Assembly (NCBI RefSeq): GCF_048773025.1
Contig: NC_133559.1
Location: 10,508,501-10,572,500, forward strand
Reading direction: 5' to 3'
Length of the DNA stretch: 64,000 nucleotides
Source of the DNA: Camelus bactrianus
Taxonomy: Eukaryota > Chordata > Mammalia > Artiodactyla > Camelidae
The translations under genes and the position numbers were made by a program. Below, one piece after another: positions 11,581 through 20,882 of the stretch. The notes under the pieces are model-generated. The model saw only the letters and a program-made list of their open reading frames with translations, was not told where the DNA came from and did not search any database. How positions within the stretch are numbered: the first letter of the stretch is position 1; each line of letters opens with the position of its first letter.

Positions 11581-13100
11581 GTAGGTAAGATGTGTTGCAT
11601 ACTTAACGTTGTACCAGGCCTCGGAAAGAGATCAGTATTTATCAGATATACACACCATGAGCAGACAGCTATTTGCTCTTTCATTATTTCATATCCAATT
11701 TTATACAGACCTTGCCTGATACTGGAAAACAGGGAAAAGCCAGTAGATTGGCTTTTCTTCTGCTTCCCAATTTTGGAGGGCACAAAGGCTCAGACACACT
11801 GTGGACTGGTCCTTCCTCTGCCATCATGTCCCAAATCACTGTCAAAAGCCTTTTACTCTGCACATCTGAGAGTAGATGGGCCCTATAGTTCATGTAGGGC
11901 CAACTCAGTTTCATTTCCTCACCACTACAAAGTGAGGTATAAAGTTTCCAAGAACCAATAATGTCAAAATGTGGGGGCAGACATGCTGTCTATTAGTGTT
12001 GAACACATGAATACCCAGCTTCAAAGCTTGTAGTAAGAAGTGAGGTTAAGACACAATGTACTGACCCCAGTGAGCACATGTTCTGGATACTGACAGGCAG
12101 GACACAAGAAATTAACAGCATACATACTCCACCCAGCTAGAGGATATAAAATTTGGAGAACTTTTTTTTTAAATGAGATAAAGGATATGTGGCATTTGAC
12201 TGGTGCATCAACCAGTTATGCCAGTGGGAAGTGGAACTATTGTTTAATCTTAGCGGTTTTTTTTTTCTTTTTTTTTTTTTGTCCCTTCTGAATTCTCATT
12301 TTGTTTTTTGGGTACCTGCAGTGTATACTATGGGAATTACGGTATGGTTTATTCTTCCTGATGCTGACGTTGCTGGTTTTGTTACTGTTGTTGTTTTAGG
12401 GTTTGGTGGACGGGTGGTTCGGTTTCTTTTTTAAGCTGGAATGAACTGCTTTTGTTGGATCTGCTAAATCTTTGCCATTACTGTTACCAAAACACTACCT
12501 TCTTTTCAGTGCTGTACACTGAAGGAGAAGCTTTAGGATGGTGGAGCAAATGACACCAGTCTAACTCCAAAGCTTATACTCTCCAAGCTAGGAAATGGTA
12601 CCTCTCGATGGGTTCCAGTCCACCTCCTGTTGAAGTAGGAAATGTGTGGACAGTGTGAAGTCTTAGGAGGAAGCTTTAAAATAGACTATTTGAGTCATAG
12701 TAAAGTGCTTGTTTCTGAAGGACTAAATTTCCTTGCAGAATCACTGTCCTAGGGGAAAAGAAAATCTGGTAAGTCCCCTGGACAAATTCTCAACAAAGTG
12801 GTGAAACAGAATTTATCTTTGTCTCTTTCAGGGTCTCTTGGTATATTCTAATATGTATCGCCCTCTGACAACACCTTGAAAACTACATTTTCCTCATTTC
12901 TTTCTCCTCCTCTCTGCCATCTCCATCGAACAAGTTTTTGCATTCTGTTCTTTCATTATCACGCTCTCTTCTGAGTGACTGTGGCGAGGAGTGAAATCGT
13001 GTACATAAATTACCGTGGCACACAATACTGGTTATCAAATAACTCAGTTGAAATGCATGTTTCTAAGAGTCCTTAATAAATAATGGTAATAAAGGAGAGG
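11581..13100. other. Intergenic; T-rich tract, origin unresolved
   Basis: A T-rich tract at 12256-12280 is followed by GT-rich sequence to about 12430. It could be a reverse processed-transcript or repeat remnant, but no parent gene was recognised. Confidence 0.35.
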
Positions 13101-13104
13101 AAAG

Positions 13105-13290
13105 ATAGGTTAATTGACCATCTTTTACACACCAGATACCGTCTGTGTAACACGCTTCACACATTATCTTATCAAACCTCATAATAAAGCCATGATCTAG
13201 ATACCATTATTGTCTCTATTTTACGGGTAAACCTTAATTACACAAATACGAGGAGTATCTGAATTCAGATCTTAAACAACGTACACTTTT
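13105..13290 (-). repeat. MIR SINE
   Basis: Reverse MIR words: cacaccagataccgtctg, cattatcttatcaaacctcataa, taccattattgtctctattttacgg. Confidence 0.7.
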
Positions 13291-14147
13291 CAAAATAACT
13301 TGCTGCTTTCTTTGAAGATCTGTCACAAAAACATCGCATGACCTGGGCCCAGTCACAATCTTTCTTATCTGAAACTTTCTGTTTGTGAATCTGTAGCCCC
13401 ACAGGCTCTAATTTCCTAGAAGCTGGAAGCTTTGGTTAGATCGTTCTGTGCAGTGGCTCTATGTTTAATTCGGGTCTAGACTGAATTCAGCACTCTGGAG
13501 GAAAAGCATAGCATGATAGAATGGGGTCTCCCTTACTCTGCACTGTCTCTGCCTATTTCAGGGTTTTGGCAAGGATCAAATACTAACACCACATGTGAAA
13601 AAAAGTTTGTAAATGGAAAACCACTATAGATATTGACAGGGTTATTATCTCCAGTATCATCATCGACACCAAATCCTGGAAGAAGGTGACCAGCCCTGAC
13701 CTAGAGTTAAAAAACAGAAGAATTAATCAAAGGGGTCCTGGAGGGAGGAGAACTGATGTGGATTTAAAGGAGAAAGGGTGATCATCTGGAAGATTAGAAA
13801 CATAAAAATGCACAAAAGCTGGGAAAGAAAATAAGTTCTATGACCTAGATCCCTGTAAAGTTATGGTTTAACATCTGCCTTCCTGTGCTGGCCCATCAGG
13901 ACCACACAGGAGAGAGGGAGTCTCTGAAAAATTTCCATTTTCGCTGAACAGAGAGTGGATCATCAGGAAAGCAGGTGAAAATTTTGTGCATTTGTGGACT
14001 AACGGAGCAGCAGGAACTTAGGTAACAGGAGGGCTGGTAGCTCTGGAGAACTTCAACAGAATTCCAGCAGTGGCTGGGCCGTGCTTGTGGACAGGCTTAA
14101 ACAACATATCATCAAGAGTAAGTTTTACTCTGGGGTTAGATTTTTAA

Positions 14148-14345
14148 ATGTCTGAATCCCAAATTAGCCATTTACCAGGGAGTGCCCTAAGACAAGTCAC
14201 TTTACCTCTCTCAGCTCCAATTTTCCTGTCTATAAAATGTAGATAACAATGATACCTACTTCATAGGATCATTGTGTGAAATGAATGAAGTATCAAATGT
14301 ATTCAGCATAACACCTGGCATCTGTTAGGTGCTGAATGATTAACT
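14148..14345 (+). repeat. MIR SINE, near full length
   Basis: Plus-strand MIR: cctaagacaagtcactttacctctc, ctgtctataaaatgtagataacaatgatacctac, then cacctggcatctgttaggtgctgaatga. Confidence 0.8.
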
Positions 14346-14540
14346 GTTGTTGTTTCATTCTGCTTTCCCCTGCATCCCACTTTTCTAAGTTGCAAGCTAA
14401 ATAGCTGTACATTGACGGACAGTTTCAGAGAGCCCTGTGACTGCGTGCTTAACCCTACGTCTCTCCCCGGCTGGACTCTAGGTGTGTATATAGAGGTGAG
14501 ATGGACAGTGCAGTAAGGGGGTAAATATAAAACTGCCCCA

Positions 14541-15149
14541 CGTATATCCAGAAGGAACCCTAATTCAACAAGACACCTGCACCCCAATGTTCATAGCAGC
14601 ACTATTTACATTAGCCAAGACATGGAAATAACCTATATGTCCACTGACAGATGACTGGACAAAGAAGCTGTGGTATATTTATATAATGGAATACTACTCA
14701 GCCATAAAAACAACAACAACATATCATTTGCAGCAACATGGATGTCCCTGGAGAGTGTCATTCTAAGTGAAGTTAGCCAAAAAGAGAAAGAAAAATACCA
14801 TATAAGATCACTTGTATGTGGAATCTAAAAAAAAAAAAAAAAAAAAGACAAATGAACTTAAATATAAAACAGAAACAGACTCAGAGACATAGAATACAAA
14901 ATTCTGATTGCCAGGGGGGAGGCGGGTGGGTAGGGACAGACTGGGAGTTCGAGATTTATAGATACTGACAGGTATATATAGATAAACAAGTTTACACTGT
15001 ATAGCACAGGGAAATATATTCAAGATCTTGTAGTAGCTCACAGTGAAAAATATGAAAATGAATACATGTATACGCACATATGACTGAAAAACTGTGCTGT
15101 ACACCAGAAATTGACACATTGTAAACTGACTATAACTCAATAAAAAAAA
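14541..15149 (+). mobile_element. L1 3' end (ORF2 end plus 3' UTR) at the FCER1A promoter
   Basis: This 5'-truncated L1 starts at the ORF2 C-terminal region (aagacacctgcaccccaatg, ggaatactactcagccataaaaac) and runs through the 3' UTR to an A tail at 15141-15149. It is bounded by the exact 12-bp repeat AAAACTGCCCCA at 14529-14540 and 15150-15161. That marks a recent retrotransposition about 160 bp upstream of the FCER1A start codon, and about 70 bp upstream of the GATA pair. Confidence 0.92.
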
Positions 15150-15204
15150 AAAACTGCCCCATTAAGCATCACTCTGAATATTATCTCCAGAGAAGGAAGC
15201 AAAC

Positions 15205-15319
15205 CTAAGCGTAGCTGATCAGTTAACCAGATATGATACAGAGAATGTTTCCTTCTCCTTTTCAGTTTCAAATCTATTCTAAAGCCCTAGCTCTCCAGCC
15301 CAGTTGGCACCTGGGAGCC
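15205..15319 (+). promoter_or_regulatory. FCER1A: FCER1A proximal promoter and 5' UTR
   Basis: Two GATA cores lie close together at 15230-15233 and 15235-15238 (ccaGATAtGATAca). An ETS/PU.1-type TTCC core follows near 15249-15252. This order matches what I recall of the human FCER1A proximal promoter, where GATA and ETS factors drive mast-cell expression. The transcription start cannot be placed from sequence alone. Confidence 0.6.
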
Positions 15320-15383
15320 ATGGGGAAAATGCCTCCTCCCATGGGAGTCCCTGCCTTGCTGTGGATGGTTTTGCTGCTCTTCT
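15320..15383 (+). CDS. FCER1A: FCER1A coding exon 1 (signal peptide)
   Basis: This exon encodes the first 21 residues and one base of codon 22. It starts MGKMPPPMGVPALLW and runs into a leucine-rich hydrophobic core. The donor after base 15383 is gtaagta. Met4 and Met8 are further in-frame ATGs, but the first one has the best context. Confidence 0.92.
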
Positions 15384-18300
15384 GTAAGTAGAGCTCAGGT
15401 ACCCCTCCTGGAGGGGGTGGCTGGGGTGGGAATGTGGACAGTTTCAGTGGTGACTTTTTCTAGGCCATGTGCAAACCATGGGGCATTTCCCAGGGATTCT
15501 GTGGTGAAGACAAGCTGGAGAGCTGAGGAAATGGGGCTGGGCACCACCTAAGGGGGAAGCCAGACTGAAAGTCCGGTCCTTGCGATCTCTCTGGCATCTC
15601 CCAAAGGGTGAGGGAGGAAGGACAGAGGAGAGAGAGAAGCTCCTTGTCTTCCTGGGTTGGACTCCTGAAAAGATGGTTGGCCTTAAACCTCCATGGACGT
15701 AGATTTCATCATCATACGCTGAGCCCAGTCTTCAGCAGTCCTGGAAGGCTGGGGATAGACACTAACTTATCCTCTCTGGACTTTTGCAGCTTCCGATGGC
15801 ATGTCAGCAGGTGAGTCCCCTGTCCTTATTTCCTTAGCATTTCAGTGTGTCTGGGACTGGCTCTCCCTTCACTGTTCCTCTTCATCCATCATCTCTATGT
15901 TCTAATGATGATTAATCTGCTCTTCCTCGTCCAACCTGCTTCCCATGTCCACCTTGTCCTGTCTTCCTTCTTTTCCCCCATTCAAAAGCTTCTCACTTGT
16001 CAGTTCATCCTGTCAAGTCACCCTTGACTCTTTCACGCCTACAATCATGTCTGTTGAACATCTGGGTCTCAGCCTCTCTTCCAGCCACTCTCACATAACC
16101 TCATTCAATTCCTACATCATCAGCACTGTTATTATTATTATTGCCATTTTATCACTGAGGATGCTAAAACCCAGATTAAGTGATTTGCTAAAGTTTACAC
16201 AGCTAACAAAGAGCTGGATTCTGATATAAGTCCCTTGGATCCAAGTCTAGTTCTCTTTTGAGTGCATCATCTCTTCCTCATCACCATCTTACCACTTCCT
16301 AAATTTCTGTTCAAATTTGTACCACATCTCTTTGTTCCTGAAAGCCTTTTAAGACTGATCCTCTTGATGCTTCTCACTACCTCCCAGAATTGACATGTAT
16401 TTTTCATTCCATATTCACTCGCAATTAAACAGTCATAAAAATTTAGAGCTGGGAGAGACCTTCTATTTCATCTTGTCCAATACCTTTATTCATCCATTAT
16501 TCACCCATTCATCCACTCAGTAAATATTTAATGAACACTTACTATGTAGTAGTCATTGTGCTGAGCTATGGTTAAACACCACAGACATCATCTCTGCCTG
16601 AAAAGAGATTGCAGTCCTCATTTACAGATACTGAAATAGAAATCAAGAGAACTAGAGTAAGCTATGCTACATCACATAGCAAATTTGTTTGTTGTTGTTT
16701 TTAATATCCTGCATTTGTGTCCTATATTTCTCCTTAGCTGGGGGGCTCTCTGGGGCCACAACACCCTTCCTCCTTCCTTTAATCCTAGCAATCAGGACAG
16801 TTTCTTATTTAACTGTTTAAGGGTAGGCTGACCACTGATTGTCTGACTATTGGTATGTCTGTACTTTGGAGCCTGGACTGTTTTCAAAGATTTTTTCCCC
16901 TCTTCTACATCTCTTCGCACAATTTGGTCTTCTCAAAGCCATCTGGAAATCTACAGTGTCCTTGAATCCCCCATGGACTAGAATATTCAGAGGAGAGAAT
17001 GTGCTTCTTACGTGTACGGTGAACAATTCTCTTGAAGATGGCCCCATTACGTGGACCCACAACAAAACCACTTTGCCAAAGACCACTTCAAGTTGGGACA
17101 TCATAGATGCAAAAGCCGAGGACAGTGGGCAATACAGATGTAAAAGCCAAAAAAGGACCATAAGTGAACCTGTGTACCTAGAGGTCATCAGTGGTAAGTT
17201 CCAGGGCTACATGGAAATACTTTTTCTCTCCTGTGAGGAATGGCCTGTCTGAAGACGGGGAGAAAGCAAGTCATTCCTAGGGTTAAGGCACCACGGTGGG
17301 ACTCAGGGTCTCTCAAGACCTGTGCATTTCTCTACTTCTGCCTCCACTCCTCCTGCCCACCCTTCTGCCTTCTCTCAATATTCTGGCAACCTCCCAAAGT
17401 TATTCCTCTACTCTATTTCTTCTACGTCTGTCTTGTCTACATAGGTGCAGAAGTATGTTTTATTGTTTTATGGTCAAATGGCAGGTTGGAAACGGGAACA
17501 CTGCAAAGAACCGTGTATGTGAAATAGCATCAAAAGGTTTGATTTAAAGATTTGCTCTGCAATTCCCCTGTGTAGCGATCTGAATATTAAGTCTTCATTT
17601 TGTTTGTTTGTTTATTTCTTTCTTTATTTAAATTGAAGTAGAGTCAGTTACAGGGTGTCAATTTCTGGTGTACAGCACAATGTCCCAGTCATGCGTCCTC
17701 TTCATTTCGAAAGACAGCTCTGCACGTTCCTCACGTCCTCTACTTTTACTTAGGAACAAACCTTACGTTTGCTTCATCTGTATCACTTTCCTACGGCCAA
17801 CAAGCAACGCCACATGCTCAGGCACGTGTGGTTTAGTCAGTAAGTGCTGAATGAACAAAGTACTGATTTCATTTGAATGGCTAGGGCATGTTTATACTTT
17901 GCTTTGTATTTTTTCAACATAAATATATTTTAGAGTATCAACATATTTTGTATTTTTTCTTTGGAGTGAAAAGAGGTGCTTCAACATCCACGTGCAAATT
18001 CCAAATACAGACTGAAGCCGTGTAAAATAGCTTCCTTATTTCCTTGGAGCAGATTCTAGAAAAATCCTCCAGGATTCCTCCTAAATAAAACATGCTTGCA
18101 CAACCTAGCCACATTTCCGTTCACAATTTCCCCTGTGGTGAATGCTTTTCAATTCTTAAAATGACATTAGCCAAACCACCTGACTGTTACATGTTACTGA
18201 CTCATTACTGACAAATATTTGTTGAGAACCCACCAATTCCTAGGTTTTGTTTTAGGCATTGGAGATATGATGTAAGGAACAGACACGGCCCTGACCTCTG

Positions 18301-20677
18301 AAGCATAGAGCCAACTGAGCAAAAGGACGTCAAATCAATAATTACAGAAGTAATTAATTAAAATTGTGACACATGTTCTGGGGAAGTTTTGGGGCTGACT
18401 ATGATAAATAGAAATTAATTAATGGGCAGCCCCTGTGAAGTTAGGACAAAACAGACACTCTTCTAGGCTAAGACTCCCCAGGCAGAGTAGATTTATTTCC
18501 CTCTTAGCGACTAGAATGCAACAATGCAGCTGAAAGGGATGATGGGTTTCAGATCTTCCAAGGATGGGCTCACCAGAAATGTCAGAGATGTTGTGACTCT
18601 AGAGTTATTTTTTAGGAGGAGAGAGGATTTATCGACGTAGAAGACAGGCTCAAAGCATTATTTTGTGTCTCCTTTTTCTTGACCTTATGAGTCCAGAAAT
18701 GGGTTAATGATAAACAAAGGTTTCTGACACGCACTCTATGCATGATCTCTTTTATTTTATTTATCTGTTCATTCATCGTTAAATAACATAATGGATGCTA
18801 TTCAGACTGGCTGCTCCTTCAGGCCTCCGCTGAAGTGGTGACGAAGGGTGAGTCCCTCTTGCTCAGGTGCCTCGGCTGGAGGAATCGGGATGTCTACAAG
18901 GTGATCTACTACAAGGATGGCGAAGCCCTCCAGTACTGGTATGAGAACTACAACTTCTCCATCGTCAATGCCACAACAGAAGACAGTGGCACCTATTACT
19001 GCAAGGGCACAGTTTGGAAGATACGCTATATCTCCAATGCCCTCAACATTACAGTAAAAGGTGAGCTGGTAAAGGAAAGGGAAGGAGTCCATAAGAGAGG
19101 AAAAAGAAAGAACATCTGAGCCTAAAGTGATTGCAGCTGTAGACTGGGGGCAGCCGTGATTCCTTGGAAAGTCCACTAGACTTGCAATGAGAAGACCAGG
19201 GGTATAGTATATCTCTGTCTTAGATTCCTTATCTGCTCAATGGCAGTAGTACTGCTTGCTCACATTATGGAATTTCTATGAGTACCAAATGTGGTAATAC
19301 TTGTGAAATGGATTTGTAAACTGTTAAATCCCACCTAAGCAAAGTCATCTGTGGCTCCTTGGAAGAAACATATTTATCAACTTGAAAGGGAGTGTCAAAG
19401 TTGAAGGAACAAGGGCTGTAAAGAACTTGAAGAGTCTATTCTAGCCTACGAGGGCTGCAAAGAAACTGACAAGTCAATCGGCTGAGAGCTTGGGCACTGG
19501 GAGATGAGAGAGAGGGCTTGGTGGGGGAAGAATAGGCAGGTGGCCTGCCTCGCAGCCAAAGAAAACTGCCCTTTCCAAACTTCATGTAAAAGACGGAGCC
19601 TTTGAAATATCTGCCTCGCGATGAGGAAATGAGACTTTTTGCTTGACAGACTTTGCTTATACTAATATCTAAAAAACCATGAAACCAGAAGCCAGAATTA
19701 AGCTCTAATGGTAATCCTCCGTTAATTAATTTGAGACCCAAGTGCTGTTTAGCCGTTGCTGGACTTCCAGTGTCCTTATCTGTAAAATAAAGCTCTTGGA
19801 CTAGACTCCATTAGAATCACTGGGGAACTAAATATATATATATATATGTCTTTATATCATCTCTTGAGATTCTGATTTAACTGGTTTGGAGCAAGGCCTG
19901 GGCACCTGTATTTTTAAAACTCTTTCAGGTACTGGTAATGTCTAGGCAGCGCTGAGACCCTCTGGTCTAGGTGATCTCTAAGTAACTTCCGGCTGTAATA
20001 TACTGGGGCTCTGTGATTCTAGAATAATCACAAAAATCAGTACTTTGTAAATAGAGTAACAAAAGAGAATTGGAAGGCAACTTAAATATGATCTAGTCCA
20101 GAATCTTCATTTCACCCCACAGACATGCCATCAATGACAACACTGAGAAATAAGACACTGGGGACCCCTGCCCTCACTCTGTCTGCCTTCTCCCTCCAAA
20201 TCCTATGTGGACGTTGGTCCTGCCAGCTCCAGGAAAGGGGTCATCTTTCCTATGACCTTCCCCCTTGGGCATGGTGGCTAGACAAGCTGTTAGGCAGGGG
20301 CTGTGGGGAGATACTCAGGACTCCCTAGGGCTCCAGGGGGCACAGCCTGAGGAACTCCAACTCATGAGTGTTTTTCTCTGCTCCTGGATGGATCCCGTTA
20401 ACATGCTAGCAGATGAAGGACCATGCCAGGCCTTCTCTTAGGGAGGATGAAGCCCTGGACCTCAATTTTCAGTTCCTAATACAAGTTCTGTTTCTTGTTG
20501 CATCTAGATCGTCTTACAGATGACCAAAGCAACCACTTGCTACAATTTCTTATCCCATTGTTGGTGGTGATTCTGTTTGCTGTGGACACAGGTTTGTTGA
20601 TCTCGACCCAACGGCAGTTCACATTTCTGCTGAAGATGAAGAGGACCAGGAAAGGCAACAAATTTATGGGTACATGA
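15320..20677 (+). CDS. FCER1A: FCER1A, high-affinity IgE receptor alpha chain (five coding exons)
   Basis: This gene encodes the IgE-binding chain of the Fc epsilon receptor I on mast cells and basophils. The coding exons are 15320-15383, 15790-15810, 16939-17193, 18806-19060 and 20508-20677. All introns are GT-AG and phase 1, and the joined frame is 765 nt (254 residues plus TGA; human is 257). The start ATG lies in a strong context (gccATGg) and opens a hydrophobic signal peptide, about residues 1-28. Ig domain 1 is about residues 29-113, with the disulfide pair C54/C96. Ig domain 2 is about 114-198, with C135/C179. One helix follows (about 212-232) carrying the hallmark VILFAVDTGL with its Asp225, then a short basic tail. 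N-glycosylation sequons are at N57, N70, N163, N168 and N194. Compared with the remembered human protein, the IgE-contact residue Trp113 (mature numbering) is Arg here. The identification is firm; surface expression is inferred from the family. Confidence 0.96.
15790..15810 (+). CDS. FCER1A: FCER1A coding exon 2 (21-bp microexon)
   Basis: This 21-bp exon lies between cttttgcag and gtgagt and encodes the end of the signal peptide (S-S-D-G-M-S-A across the junctions). The same microexon size is typical of Fc receptor genes. It preserves phase 1 on both sides. Confidence 0.9.
15900..16110 (+). mobile_element. Ancient L2 fragment in FCER1A intron 2
   Basis: The C/T-rich words cacccttgactctttcacgcc and ccagccactctcacataacc fit the L2 plus strand. 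It is diverged and short. Confidence 0.5.
16111..16260 (-). repeat. MIR SINE in FCER1A intron 2
   Basis: Reverse MIR: ttattattattattgccattttatcactgagg, gatttgctaaagtttacacagctaacaaagagctgg. Confidence 0.75.
16430..16690 (-). repeat. MIR-like ancient repeat in FCER1A intron 2
   Basis: Words such as tttagagctgggagagacctt, atatttaatgaacacttactatg and tcatttacagatactgaaatag look like MIR-class remnants. The subfamily is not resolved. Confidence 0.4.
16939..17193 (+). CDS. FCER1A: FCER1A coding exon 3 (Ig domain 1)
   Basis: This 255-bp exon encodes Ig domain 1, including the conserved VSLNPPW start, GEN-V-LTC, the EDSGQYRC beta-strand F motif and EPVYLEV. The acceptor is tctcaaag, with AAG rather than CAG. 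It is slightly weak, but it is the only AG that keeps length and phase equal to the human exon. The donor is gtaagt. Confidence 0.92.
17605..17700 (-). mobile_element. L1 3' end scrap in FCER1A intron 3
   Basis: aaattgaagtagagtcagtta followed by caatttctggtgtacagcacaatgtcccagtcatg is the reverse L1 3' UTR, as at 6.8 kb. It is only about 95 bp and no direct repeats were found. Confidence 0.8.
18190..18340 (+). repeat. Ancient interspersed repeat, family unresolved
   Basis: atttgttgagaacccaccaattcctaggttttgttttaggcattggagatatg followed by acacggccctgacctctgaagc matches a common mammalian word order. I could not name the family. It lies in FCER1A intron 3. Confidence 0.35.
18806..19060 (+). CDS. 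FCER1A: FCER1A coding exon 4 (Ig domain 2, IgE-binding domain)
   Basis: This 255-bp exon encodes Ig domain 2, starting DWLLLQASAEVV and containing DVYKVIYYKDGEAL, the YWYEN loop and EDSGTYYC. This domain carries most IgE contacts in the human complex. Equivalents of human Trp87, Trp110, Lys117, Tyr131 and Trp156 are present. Trp113, Gln157 and Asp159 are Arg141, Lys185 and Arg187 here. Confidence 0.95.
19200..19330 (+). repeat. MIR SINE in FCER1A intron 4
   Basis: gattccttatctgctcaatgg, then tatggaatttctatgagtaccaaatg, in the MIR order. It is diverged. Confidence 0.5.
19745..20030 (+). repeat. MIR-class SINE split by a hAT element, FCER1A intron 4
   Basis: The left part ends cttatctgtaaaataaagctcttggactaga. 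The right part resumes at gtctaggtgatctctaag and ends gctctgtgattcta. The middle (about 19808-19965) is a separate hAT insertion. Confidence 0.6.
19805..19966 (+). mobile_element. MER5A-like hAT-Charlie element nested in a MIR
   Basis: attagaatcactggggaac, gattctgatttaactgg and gcgctgagaccctctg follow MER5A order. A short (AT)n run lies inside. The flanks ggactaga and gtctaggt look like a decayed 8-bp target duplication. Confidence 0.65.
20508..20677 (+). CDS. FCER1A: FCER1A coding exon 5 (stalk, transmembrane helix, tail)
   Basis: The exon follows the acceptor gcatctag and encodes a polar stalk, the transmembrane helix with its intramembrane Asp, and a basic cytoplasmic tail ending KGNKFMGT before TGA. 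The tail after the KRTRKG motif is only six residues, against about fifteen in the remembered human protein. Confidence 0.94.
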
Positions 20678-20882
20678 CCTAAACCAGATCCCCCAGACAA
20701 CTGATGTCACAGCTCAAGAAATATCTGCAATGACAATTTCTTTCTGGCATTAGCAATGGCTTCTCAACTGTCAAACACAGCTCACAAGTTACACAGGAAG
20801 TGCTCAAGGCTTCACAGAACTGCTTCATTAAACCAACCCAACCTGGTAATTCCTCAATAAACATCAGTTAAATAAGTAAAAG
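20678..20882 (+). promoter_or_regulatory. FCER1A: FCER1A 3' UTR with poly(A) signal
   Basis: A short 3' UTR follows the TGA stop. A canonical AATAAA at 20856-20861 lies about 180 bp after the stop, so cleavage is expected near 20875-20885. A second AATAAA-rich stretch lies at about 20932-20950. Confidence 0.7.

Noticed and set aside
12250-12660. Processed pseudogene after a T-rich tract
   Set aside because: The layout suggests a reversed poly(A) tail, but no parent coding sequence was recognised on either strand.
16839-17252. 137-codon open frame as a single-exon gene
   Set aside because: It is FCER1A exon 3 read through into flanking intron. The splice sites at 16939 and 17193 give the correct domain and phase.
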